A stretch of 64,000 nucleotides of DNA from Trichoplax adhaerens. Taxonomy: Eukaryota > Placozoa > Uniplacotomia > Trichoplacea > Trichoplacidae. Of this stretch, positions 14,944 through 27,737 are shown one piece after another (position 1 is the stretch's first letter; each line of letters opens with the position of its first letter). The notes below the pieces were generated by a model. The model saw nothing but the letters and a program-made list of their open reading frames with translations. It was not told the origin of the DNA and searched no databases. The stretch covers positions 1,539,823 to 1,603,822 of the forward strand of contig NW_002060947.1 of NCBI RefSeq assembly GCF_000150275.1. The letters are read 5' to 3'. A program made the position numbers and the translations under genes.

Positions 14944-17900
14944 ATACTACGAGTAGTTCATTCAATCTATGAACAATATAGATTACTCAGTAACTGCTTT
15001 TGGCTCATATTTTAGTACTATTTTTCAGCTGAGTTCAATCAATCATTTCACTGGCAAGAAATGGCTAGCCAGATTATACTATTAAATTTAGCTATAGCTG
15101 TCAAATGATCAATTTTGCAAATCAAACTTGGAGGGAATGGTAGTCGGAAGCGCTTAACTTTCAACTATTCACTTTTGATGCCGATCCATAGCCTTTTGTC
15201 CTACGTATGATAATGAAAATACTATAAGCTATCCTATCCAATTCGATTTAGAACGATATCCATGCAAGGTATCGATGCTGTGAAGTATTCGTCTTCATTT
15301 CTAGATACATTTCTAGGCTTTCAAACTTTTGCAGCCCAATGGGTGGAGTGTAACCCATTACAAGAATGATTGTTACCTATTCTAAATAGTGCGATCAAGT
15401 TGTATACAAACTATAATGTTGGAGTCTATAGCAATACAGGATATAATGGAAGATCTCACTAAGTGCTGCATTCTTCTACAGATAATATACCCATGGTTGA
15501 AACTAAAAACTGCTAATACTATTAGTAATTCTATCCCTTTTATTATTTTAATTTAGATATTGTAAAGAATACAAATGATGACAAGGTCAACTAATTTAAT
15601 TGGTAGATTCCTCTATTCTTGGTTGATTATTCTATTAACAATTCTAATTCTATAAGATAATTATACATACAAATGTTCAAAGGAAAATGCTTTATTTGCC
15701 GATGGTTATTGCTAGGATAAAATGATATTATGATTACAGTCTGATTGATGATTAGCGTATTCTCAACAAGAACTTGTTCGACATATTTATCTTGGCACGA
15801 TAGCTAATTTAAGACAGTTGGGCATCTATAAATAGTGTTTTCTATTCTTTGTCTTGATAGGATGATGATAATGATATTGATCTTGTCCAATTCTAGCTCA
15901 AATAGTCATTATTTTTCTTGATCGATCTAGAAAGTAGAGGGTTATAGGATACTTATGATCGATTTTTCTTTCATCTTGACCGCTCGCTTCATGAATATTC
16001 ATGCCAGCGTACAAAGTCCTCTCTCATTTGCATATCTTGTCCTAAGAGTGGGCTGTTTGCCAATACTTTACCCTCCATGCCACTTTGTATTATTGATTAT
16101 AGTTTTGCCGCCTCCTTTTTCAAGATCATTGGGTGGTCCATCGTCTTGTTTTAGTTAAGAATAGATGTCAATGAAACACAAAATAGAAACAAGAATGGAA
16201 AAGCGGATAGAATCCATTTGAAGACTGACAGCCATGTGCGATAGGGTAAGTCCTGTCTAGTTTATCGTTCATTAGCTTGGATTAGAGCATTTCTTAAAGT
16301 TTGATGCCAAGAGTTGGATGGCCAGTGGATGTCGGTCTGCTATGAAGTCATTATCCAAGTTGAGCAATTTCCATTGGGACTTCATTGAATATAATCAAGC
16401 TTATTTCCTTCATTAAGACAGAGGAAATACGTCAATAACTACAAAATCAAGGCATGTCTTGATAAGAATGATGCTTCTAAAGAAGGTTTACATAGATGTT
16501 GATGTACATGTCTACATTAGGTGCAATTGCGACCATGAAATGGGTCAGTTATCCATTATTACGTATTGTTTTTAACGGGTAACAGAACGATGAGCATGAC
16601 TAATGAACCCAATGGTTCTTTCTCTCTGATATAACAAATAGAAAAGCAATAATACTGATGTAATCGTTTGAAGAGTTTCCAGGAAGTAAAAAAATTCGTT
16701 AATTCTACAATAAATAAACAGCAATCATTAATCAATAGCGTTACTCTCTGTTTTCTTACAATTTTATGGATGACTCTATAAATATAATTTTGTACTTTAG
16801 TCCCATAAAACAATCAATTAATTTATATTTTTTCTCTTTTCTAATGAGGCTGTATTTGCTATGCCTAGACTAGAATAGTAGCATCATTATTAATGGTGTC
16901 TATATATTATTCATTTTTAGGGAGTTGGATGGGTGTTGCCAACTTCACTTTGGCTTTTATGCAAACATTTATTTTTTCCTCTTTTTTTCTATGTTCAGTC
17001 GACTGTTTATTGACTATTTAAATACATAATTAACAATTTAAACCTTGAGCTAGAAGTCGATATCATCTTGAGCTCAGTCAACGATGATGCTATAAGGAAA
17101 TAAGCTTTTCTCACGCCACCTATGGCTTACGACATGCAATGTCTCCATTTCATCCATAGCCATCCATTCATTTCTATATTCTGTGCTGTACATGCAATGG
17201 CTCTTGACACACTATTTTGTACCTATATGTCTTCTATTGGATACGAGATAATCTACTGATAGTATTTATCATTAATTTTATACAGTAATATAGGCTAATA
17301 TACTATTCGATTCAGTAGATAATCAATATCATTGAATGTCAGAAGTATTTCTATTGATTTCCTTTAGGTTAAATATAAATGCCAAGAGCTAATAAATTAA
17401 TTATTATGGTAACCTTAAATCGTCAGATTTAATATAGTATCCAATGAATGACGATTGTCTAGAGAGGAAAAAAACAACTCCATTTAAAATAGGAGAGGGG
17501 AAAAAAGCCAATCGTAATTGAATACTCAATCTGTGTTATTAGCTGGACAGATAGGGATAGTTATTGAATATCAACTGGGTACTTGTACAATCGTTCTTCT
17601 ATCGAAGATGGTGATCTGTTGATTTCATCGTCATTACTATCCTAGACGATGGGAAAGGAATCTATTGTATTGGATTGATAAAATACATATACTGAGAGAA
17701 TATCTCCATGGTCGACTGAAAGATCACTTACGAAATGGTGGCTCGACTTTCAATTTTAATGCAATGGATAGGAGAGGGCCAGAGCATCAAGGTGCAAAAC
17801 CTTACATCGAATTATAAATAATGACTCTGAATATAGGACAATTGTTTAGTCAAGGCGATTGATGAGAGGAATGTCAATAGAAGAAATAACTGTAAACAAC

Positions 17901-20084
17901 TAACTATTATTGACTTATTATGCAAGAATGATGCAATGTAATAAGCAACGGCAATTATTTATTATTTGCGATGAGGATAGAGGTAAATACCAAAGTAGGA
18001 TGCGGGTACATTACTGTATATCTACCTATGGTATTTTACTTAGATGCTCTCCCGTCTGCTATTCAACATTGATAAGCATGCTTGTGGCATTGGTGATGAA
18101 TAACCTTTACCCCCTAGCTTAATTGAAATACCTTTATAAAATTTGCCATTAAATCCTTGTTGATAACGATAATATCGATTGCAACTATCATAGTCCAAGC
18201 TTGGTCCATCAATTATTAACTAAACTCTTCGATTCCATTCAATTTTAATAAAAAGTTAACTTATTTATAAAAGTGCAAAGCAATCCATAATGATTAAGAT
18301 ATCAACGTAGATTCAATTGTGCTCTCATAATAATCAGCTCTCACTATGGCTAGAAATAAGACTTGAGAAGAGCTTACCGTGCAGAGTAGTGAATAAAAAT
18401 TGACTACCAATCTTGTCTGTGATAAACTTGAAATAATTCTTTTCTCAATGGCAAATCGTTCAGGCAAAAAATTATTTTTACTTTTTAGCTTACAATGTCC
18501 GTTTATTAATGTTTAATGTTTTCATAGTCCATATTTTTCTATCTCATAGTCGTGCTATCTATTTCATTAGTCATGCTGATTAAGATTGGCGCATAAAATT
18601 ATCTACGCATCAAAGTAATTCAGTAGTGGGAATAAATTCTCTTCGCAATCTTGATGGCTAATTGGACAAGAAAGTGCTATAATTTTCCATTGGAGATTCA
18701 TGACCATCAATTTTATCCTCTCTTTATCCAGTATTCCTATCTATTGGCAGCTATTCTCTACTACTAAATATAACAATAAATTATCCATATGTATTCTCCA
18801 TGGCGTACCTACCACCAATAATAAGGTAAATTTTGCTAAGATAGAGCATCAATTGCAATCACAGTAACTACCATAGGTTATTGATTAGAACTATTATTAC
18901 CGACAAATAAAATAGAGACGACTACAATCACTCATCAATTAATCATCACTAGTTAAAAAATTTTCAAGTACTATTTTTAAAAATAAGATAGAGCTAATAT
19001 TCACTCTATTTATAATTAATCGATGATTAGAACTAAAAATTAAGCCAGCTAAAGAATGATTTCTCAACCAAGGACTACGCTGACTTTTCAACCATGACAA
19101 AGGTATTTTTTCACTATTTTGGCTACTTACTCAGAGGGAAAAACTACTTTCTCCCCAAGATATTTTGATTTGAATAATATCCACTAGCGGCATCATTGAA
19201 TTGGTATGACTTTACTAGGGTAGCAAATTTAACTAATGACGCCTTTTTTCATGATTATTAACGTAGCGTTAGTGTCTTGAAAAATTATTCCTACAATCGA
19301 TGCCTAAATAGACAATAGGAGAAATGAAAAATAATTAATTATTTATAGGATAAATAAATGATGTTAAAAATGTACTCAATATTTTTTAACAGCACTTTGA
19401 TTCATAAAACACGACTTTAGAATAGGCGACTTTTCTTTTTCATCTTGACCCAGTTAACTTTCATAATCAAAAGAATTTCACTATGCCATCTAAACAACTC
19501 GACAGAAATAGTTTGTGGAAAAATAAAGTTCTTTCTCCCTAGAACGAGAAAGTTTTAAATTTTACCCCTGGTGGTATTTCAAGAATTTAAATTAAAGAAA
19601 AAATAGGGTCAGAATAAAAAATTGAAAAATTATAATCAGGAATTGATGATCAAATACTAAACTCAAAGATACGTAATCTCTGAGTGCTAATTATAATTAC
19701 CCTTGCAGTTGTTTATGATATGCACAGATGTAGTCAATGATCCATAAAATATTGTTATAGAATACAACGGAACATTTGTTAACTACTGTAGTAAATCCTG
19801 TCTCAGTCTATACTTAGTTTGCACCCTAGCTCATTCTAAATTCTTACTCATTATTCTTACTACTTTTGGCGGTCATAAATTGTTGCAAGTCATCAATTTT
19901 CATATAAGGTTAAAAGCCGTATGGTCTGATTGACTAAACATAAGAATCCCTTGAACAGCTCTAGCTTGCCTATTTATAGAGCTAATGAAGAGTTCTAACT
20001 AATCCATAACTCAATATCATATTGGTAGATCATTTTCTGACTATTTTATTTGCACTTTAATATCTATTTAAAAAATACTGCTCA
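14944..20084. other. Non-coding stretch between arrays
   Basis: Short open frames only (for example 15955-16158 plus and 16559-16813 minus). None resembles a known family and none has convincing splice context. I see no RNA gene or mobile element. Confidence 0.5.
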
Positions 20085-21175
20085 AATGAATCATCGCTCC
20101 ATGTAGAAAAAGATTGATTTCAACATCTAATCTAGTATCCAAGCATATTCGTATATGATATACGTATCATTTCTCCTATTTTTCTGACTAATCCATTAGT
20201 ACTTAAAATAGACTAAAAGAAATAAATCATCTCAACATGTAGAAAGCGATTAATTTTAATATCCAATCTAGTGTCTAACCGCTTAATATCGTTGTATTAG
20301 TTTCCTGATTATTCTGTTAGTACTGAATAACTACATAAAAAATACCGTTCAAAGTAATCATCTCATCATGTAGAAAGTGACTAATTTTTAATATTTAGTT
20401 TAGTGTCCAAGTATGTATATCATATATATTAATATTGCATCATTTCTTGTATTTTTCTGACTATTCCAATAATGCCTTACTCAATCACTACTTAAAAGGC
20501 CGTTCAAAATATTCATCTCAAAAAATAAAGAGCGACTGATTTTAATATCCAATCTAGTGTCCATATACGTGTAGCTTAATAATGTCGTTGTATTATTTAC
20601 CTTACCATTCCATTAGCACTCAATATGTACTCAAAATATGGTTTAAATTAATCATCTCAATATATGGAAATCCAGTGGTTTTAATATCGAACTAGTGCAA
20701 ACTCCCGTCGCTTTGCAGACGGTTTACGATAATGTGCTCATTTAACAGATAGTATTACCATTTGATAGACCTGTCAGAGGTTCAGTAACTTTTTACCGAG
20801 TATAGTCTCCGATTACATATAGCTTAATATTATTCTACCATTTATCTGACTATTCCGTTAGTACTTAATATCTACATCTACATAACATCCTATTCAATTG
20901 AAGCATCTCAATATATGAAAATCAGTCGATTTAATGTCCAATCTAGCGTCCAAGTGCATGCACATTAATTCACTTAAAATACTATTCAAAATAATCAACT
21001 CAGTATGAAGGAATTAGCTTATCTTAATGTCTAATCTAGTGTCTCAGCATATACATTTACATTAATATTACTGTATTATTAAGTATCTGCTTAAAATGCT
21101 TTCCAAATTGTCTATCTTTACAAGGAAAAAATGGCCCATTTTAATATCAATTCAATGTCTGAAATACATACACAA
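20085..21175. repeat. Decayed tandem array, about eight units of 90-150 bp
   Basis: Recurring blocks are AATCATCTCA, ATGTAGAAAG and TTTTAATATCCAATCTAGTGTC, followed by a TATTTTTCTGACTATTCC block. Copies start near 20087, 20220, 20351, 20496, 20645, 20894, 20988 and 21105. An unrelated segment of about 110 bp (20697-20810) interrupts the series. Confidence 0.8.
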
Positions 21176-22709
21176 TCGATCATGCGAAAATCACTCCTAG
21201 AAATTACCAATTACAATTTTACCCCTATTGCTGACTCTCTTCATTCTGTTCTTATGATTTAATATCATGACTGCAGTTTCACTTTGAATAATTTCCTCAT
21301 TAGACTAACTGATTTTTCACACCTAGCTATAAATTGCGACGATCATTGATAAGAAACGATAGCTTATTTTAATATGAAGAGTGCTTCAAAGTATTACTCA
21401 GTCTATATATCGTTCCCAAGCGCCCTTTTATGTAAAATCCAAAATACTTGTTATCGATACAAGTATGATTTAGTCCTATTACCTAAGTAATCTTTGTAAT
21501 TTCGTGCTAACTTTGCCTTTTTGAACTTATAAATTATCTTGATATCAAAGTATCACTTATTATATGCTATAAACAATACTTTAACATGTTCTAATCTACC
21601 CGTCTTGGTAGCATCATTAACTCGTATCATTTTATAACTCATTGATGGAAATCCTTTTCTTCACTGTCCTATAACAAAATTTTCATGATACCCTTAATGA
21701 GTCTTAAGAAATGATCATTGCCTATCCATGAAGATATGCAAACATGAAACTTTCAACAGTTTAGGACATGCTGCACTATCCAGTTTCCCTATAATGAGAA
21801 AATTCTATATGTTATTTACGCTTTTTTACGGTATTACCTATTGCTCACCAAAATATTCAGTTAATATTTGTTCCTACCTAGTACACTGCCGGTCTTGTGC
21901 TAGCAACGGTAATATAGATAACGTAGCAGCATTAATTTCCTAATGATTTTAGCGTAGTTCTGGAGTTGAATATATTCGACACAAATCATGATTCTAACCT
22001 AAAATCGTGCTTAATTGAATGCCAGGTTCAAGCTCTGCACATTTGCTAAAGGTGTTGTACACAGAAGTTAAACGCGTTAGGAGCTACCTTTGACCCTAAC
22101 ACGTAGAGTTACTCAAGACCGTTTTAACAGATTCAATTAATTAAAACTGAAATACGTAAGATGGTTATTTCTTTTATTTCTTACAGTCTAAATATAAGCC
22201 ATAGACTGAACTAGCATTAGGGATAGATAGAATCTACCTTCATTTTTACGATATTACTGCACCATTTTGATGTAAAAATTGCTGACTTTCAGTGCTATTT
22301 GTTCACGAAATCGTTCACTATAGTAGCTTATCGTTCAATATCATGCAAACTACGATAGACGATAGAGTGTGCAATAATTGGCATGACTTAAAGAGTTTAA
22401 TAGTTGTTTTTATTTGCTTTCTTCTAAATTTATATCACACCTTCCATGATAATGATGATTAAATGATGGATAAACCATAAGTATCTCTCCACGACACCCA
22501 TGCACTTGGCCATAGGAAAAAGAGTATACGATTGCATACCTTTAAACGTTTTACTTTTTGCATTTCGCTCCCTTCTAAGCTTATTACAGGTATGGCCGTG
22601 ATGGCTAAACTATGATGATCTTTTCACTCTTTCTTGACAGAATTGCGTGATAGAGAAGGTTATTTCAGAAATACAATCATTGTATGGGCTAACTACTATA
22701 GTAAAAGAA
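21176..22709. other. Non-coding stretch
   Basis: I see no supported gene. A 71-codon open frame at 21728-21943 on the plus strand has no recognisable motif and no in-phase splice partners. Confidence 0.5.
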
Positions 22710-24880
22710 ATAACTTTTTTCAGTCTATAACTGCCTCTGTTAAGGCGCATAGCATGAAAATACTGGAGTCTATGTTATTGAAAAATTATAATTAAGAGAC
22801 ACCAGAATGCCGCCATGACAAACAGTGCGCTAAATAAAAGCTGTTGCTGTATAGAAACTGAAAATGACAGTAAGATTAATAGCAATTTTTCAATCAATCA
22901 ATGTCTCCCTTGATCCTTGTAGTAAGGATTCCTAAACTCTTGGAGTCCATAATTCGCAGTTCTTGATAATTATAATACGGAACGCTAGAAGACAGCCATT
23001 AGATAGCAGACTAAATGAAACTGCTATTCTCGTATAGGTAGAAAATGACAATAAGATCATTTTTCTGCCTATAAATATCTCCTTAATACTTTTAGTATGG
23101 ACTCCTAAGATATAAAGAGTCTATGACTAGTTGTTATTGAGAAGATATAATACGGGATCTTGGAGGACAGCCATTACATAGTAGGCTATATAAAATTACT
23201 CTGGTTGTCTAGGCTGAAAGTGATAGCATATTACATTATAAGCTAAGTAAAACTTCTACATAGGCTGAAAACTAGAAAGATAAATGGTGCTTTTTTTTCA
23301 GCCAATAAATGTCTCTCTTAACGTTCGTAGCATGAAGATATTGGAGCCTATGATTCTTAAAATTAATGCAATTTTTTTAGCTTATAAATATCTCCTTTAA
23401 TACTTTTCGCGTAAAAATATAGGAACTTATGCTTTTTAAGATTAATAAAAATTTTCGACTTATTAATGTCTCTTTTACTGCTCTTAGCATGAAAATTTAA
23501 TTTAAAATCAATTGATTTTTCAGCATCTAAATATCTCCGTTAATATTCGTAGCATGAAAGTATAGAAGTCTATATATATCTTAAGATTAAAAGAATTTTT
23601 TAGTTTACAAATATCTCCTTTAATACCCTTAGTATAAAAATAGAAGGGCTTATGATTCTTAAGATCATAGAATTTTTTCAACTTGCAAACGTTTTCATTA
23701 ATACTCGTAGCATGAAATAGTGGAGCCCATAATTCTTAGAATCAATAGAATTTTTTTGACTTACAAATATCTCTCCATTAATACTCGCAGCTTAAAAATA
23801 GAGGAGCCTATGACATTTTAGATTAATAAAATTTTTTCGGCTTACGAATTTCTCCTTTAATACTTTTAGTATAAAAATAAAGGAGCTTATAACTCCTAAG
23901 ATCAATAGAATTTTTTCAACTTAGAAATGCCTCCTTTAATACTTGTAAAGGGAAAGTAGAGGAGCGTGTGACTTTTAAGATCAATAAAAGTTTTTTAGAT
24001 TGCAAATGTCTCCTTTAATAATAATACTGATAGTATGAAATAGAGAAGCTTATGAGTCTTAAGATTAATAGAATTTTTTTAACTTACAAATATCCCTTAA
24101 GACTCGTAGATATCGAAAAAGGTATGACAGTAGACGCTAGAGACCAGCCAAGATACACTGGGCTAAAATAAAACTACTATACCAGCGTATAGGCTGAAAA
24201 TGATATTAAGGTAAATAGTATCTTTTTAACCTATACGTATCTCCCTTAAGACTTGTAAAATGGACCCTAAAATAAAGAACAGCCATTACTTAGTAGGCTA
24301 AGTAAAACCACGATAGTGTATATGCTGAAAATGAAAGTAAGACAAGGAGTATAGTTTTAATTAATAAATGTTTTTTTAATACTTGCAGTTATTGAAAAGT
24401 TATAATAGGGGATCCTAGAAGACGAGTATTATATAGTGAGCTAAATAAAACTACTTCTATAAGTTGAAAATGATAGTAAGATAAATAAGTGTTTCTTTCA
24501 GCTTTATAAATATCTCCCTGAAGACTCTTCCATTTTGAAAAGTTGTGATTAGGAATCTAAAAGACGACCATTACATAGCCAGCTAAATAAAACGACTCTA
24601 TCGTATAGGTTGAAAATGACATGAAGATAAATAGCATTTCTTTAGCCTATGAATATTCTCCTGCAATACTTATAGTTAGTAAAAGGTTATAATTCGAACT
24701 CTAGAGGACTGCAATGCATAGTCAGCTATATATATAAGTACTGTACGTGGCTGAGAATGACACAAAGATAAACAGCATTTTTCAGCCTTTCAATATCTTC
24801 TTAATACTCATGGCCATGGAAAAGTAGGTTATAATAGGGGTCGTAGAGCCTAGAGGATCGCCATGACATAGTGCGCGAAA
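22710..24880. repeat. Large composite tandem array with long and short units
   Basis: About 2.2 kb of diverged direct repeats. In the middle (about 23290-24100) roughly ten short units of 80-90 bp follow each other, each with AAGATTAATAGAATTTTTT, CTTACAAATATCTCC, TTTAATACT and a GTAGCATGAAAATAGAGGAGCC-type block. On both sides (about 22710-23290 and 24100-24880) units are longer. They add an insert that includes GACAGCCATTACATAG, GCTAAATAAAAC and GGCTGAAAATGACAGTAAGATAAATAG. The short unit looks like a deletion derivative of the long one. Confidence 0.85.
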
Positions 24881-26807
24881 TTTCAGCTTAGATTATGCAT
24901 TTTCTATATAGTTTAATTCTAATGTAACAGAACAATGAAAAGTAAAATGCTTATTAATTACATTGCCCATCTACTCAGTAGCAATACTATCCCTTTGGCA
25001 TTGGGCTTTATGATTATAGCTTCCTTTAATTTTTTCGTAACTTCATGGCATTTCAACAATTTAATATGAAAAATTTCATCTATTAAAGTTGAAGATTAGT
25101 AAAAACAATCACATCTTAATCGTTCGACTTCTCATTATTATATGCTATTGCGAGCAGATATTGCATAAAAATAAATAAAATATCATACTGAGATGGTTTA
25201 CTAGCTGGATTAGTGATTATAAACACATCTCTCTTCATTCTCTAATACTTTAATCATGATTTCTATTTCGTTGTTAATGCTAGATGAAGCAAAATATTGA
25301 AACTTCAGCTTATAAAAAATGAACGATAAGGAAGGTATAGAGATATCCGATAATTTATAACCAAATGCTATATGAGCTGGTATGGAAAATGACCTTGAAC
25401 GATATAATGAAGAAAAATATCACGGGTTTCGGCTTAAATTTGAATGAATTATCTTTAGCTAGAACAGTTTACAATCCCATTGGGCTTTGATAATAATCAA
25501 TTTATATTTTACTTACTAGCGCTTTAGCAAAAGGGTATCGTCGATAGTAGGTTACTAGCTTGCGTATCTTACATATCGCCTTAAGGGACAATTTTTTACT
25601 TATATTGCGGGGCAGCCATACATAAAAGCCGCTGGCAGTCATTCTCTTCCGGATAATTGGAGACAGTAAAGTCCAAAAGGATGGGATGAAAAAAACTTAA
25701 CAGATATAATCTTCCATACAGCAAAAGAATCGTTGCTATACGTTTCAATTTAAACAAAATGAAACTGTTTTGTATCATTTGATCATATCGGTCCTGTCTG
25801 ATTATTTCCTACTGATACTTTTATTTGGCGCAATCAGACCATGGCAATGGTGGCAGGAGTTTGACGATCATTATTGATTATTGCAATGCAAGAGTTTTAT
25901 TTTTAGGAAATAAAATAACATAAGAAACTGAGCATCCATTATGCTGTATCGGGCAATCAATTTTAATGTGAGCCTTACACGGAGAGCTTCTGCTAGGAGG
26001 ATAATTGATAATAAAAAATAGTAGGTATTTGTCTAGTAGGAACATTCGATAAGTAGATACTGCAGTATATTGGCTGTTATACAGCAAAAGTTTTTCAACA
26101 AGCTTAAATTTACGTATAGGAGAGTAAAAATTATGTATAAAATCATTTCAGAAAATAAAATGGCAAGAAATAGTAGTGTAACATAAAACTAAAGTTTACT
26201 AACAGTGATAACCAACACGACAGGTACAAGTTATATAATTCATTAACTAGATTACAATGATCCATTCAATTTAGCCTTATCTTGTCGATCTGAGAGTATC
26301 TAATCCTAAACTGTAAATAAAATACTTGCATGATATCTACTCTAAATTATTAAGCAATTTTTTTACGACACATAAACTTTACCAATGCTTGACTATAAAA
26401 CTATTGCAGGTACTGTACTAAATTAGGTATAACAAAGGAGTCAATAAACTCCTTACGGTGTCGTTCTTGGATTTAATATACAGCGAATAAAAAGTTAATA
26501 TGGAATTTAGTTAAATATAACTGAGCAAATTAACTATTTAAATGTCGTCTTTAATAAAAGTTATAAATTTCATACTACAATTCTATAACCTTTCTTTTTC
26601 TAAACGAATTACCATAAGGGCCACCGATAATAGTATGAATACGATATAGTTAGTTTGCGATTGTGGTAGTTACTTATATAAGCAAAATGTAACTGATTTG
26701 TAAGGAATCAAAGTAGAGTCTATTTTTTAAGTTCCTTTAGAGTTAGGACTAACAGTAGCCAAGTAAAATAAATATAAGGATTTCGATTCCTTTTACGATT
26801 CTTGCCT
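24881..26807. other. Non-coding stretch downstream of the N4BP2-like gene
   Basis: Only short AT-rich open frames. The part just below 26808 should hold the 3' untranslated region of the N4BP2-like gene. Confidence 0.5.
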
Positions 26808-27737
26808 TTACCATAATTCTACTTTGATTGCTCCATTGCTGATTAAGTTGTATCTATAAAAAACGTGAAGCAAATATACAGATTACACATAATTTACTAT
26901 AATGAGATGGGATAGGACCAAAATAGCGAGTCATTCAGAAGACTAAAATCGAGTCTTCATATAGACAAATTTTAAGTCGTGGACCATACGTAACTATAAT
27001 ATCAGTCTTAGATATTACCTGTACTTTTTTCTTTTCAGATAAGATACCACCGCAGGCTTAATTCGAGCTTTACCGTCGACGCTGTGAATGCCGCAGCCAA
27101 CAATGATTGTTAGATACCGATTATCTTTCTTATGCAAAGATAGGCCTGCATATACAATTCGGTGTTACTTTTAAGTTTAAGAAATCAACAGTGTAAATAA
27201 TTAAAGATTGAAAGAAGGCAAATGCATACTTACTAGGATCACATTGAATGACTTGCAATTGTTCTTCAACAATTTTTACAGCTTCTGATACAGTAAAACC
27301 ATGTAAATCTAAAACTTTGTATTGTCGAAGAGCAATCATTCTGCAATGCAATAAATAATTATCATGAACTGAAGCCCAAAAGTTGCATCCGAAATAGTAC
27401 CAGTCAGCGGCATCATGTAAAGGAAATATTGTAATCTTTTCACTCACCTTGATTGTAACATAATTTCAGCCGCAATATTACGAGCATTTTTACTTAAATT
27501 GAAGTAATGTGTTGCCTATTTAAAATAACAGGCGATCTTTCATGAATTTATAAATAACTCGTAGAATTATATATACTTCAACTTAAATTCATTAATATAT
27601 GTTACCAACGCTATAAGTTATACCTGTTCTTGGTAATGACCTGCTACAGAATATTGCTTAGATTGGTAACACTCGCTAGCTTTATTACAGTACTCTCTGG
27701 CGGTAGCCGCATACTCGGATGATTGTCGGTTATACAT
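26808..27737 (-). CDS. n4bp2: N4BP2-like C-terminal DUF1771 and Smr exons
   Basis: Exon 27737-27624 (MYNRQSSEYAATAREYCNKA and on) and exon 27515-27448 (ATHYFNLSKNARNIAAEIML) form the helical DUF1771 region. The Smr domain follows: exon 27340-27234 has the hallmark VLDLHGFTVSEAV. Exon 27145-27019 has LTIIVGCGIHSVDG and ARIKPAVVSYL, covering the GxGxHS motif. Exon 26853-26808 ends YNLISNGAIKVELW and TAA. Family Smr domains bind nucleic acid and some nick DNA or cleave RNA. The LDLHG and GCGIHS motifs are intact, so activity is possible. Confidence 0.88.

Noticed and set aside
17700-17800. Possible minus-strand exon ending at a strong GTAAGTG donor near 17728
   Set aside because: No in-phase partner exon or protein similarity; a GTAAGT match alone is expected by chance in this length.
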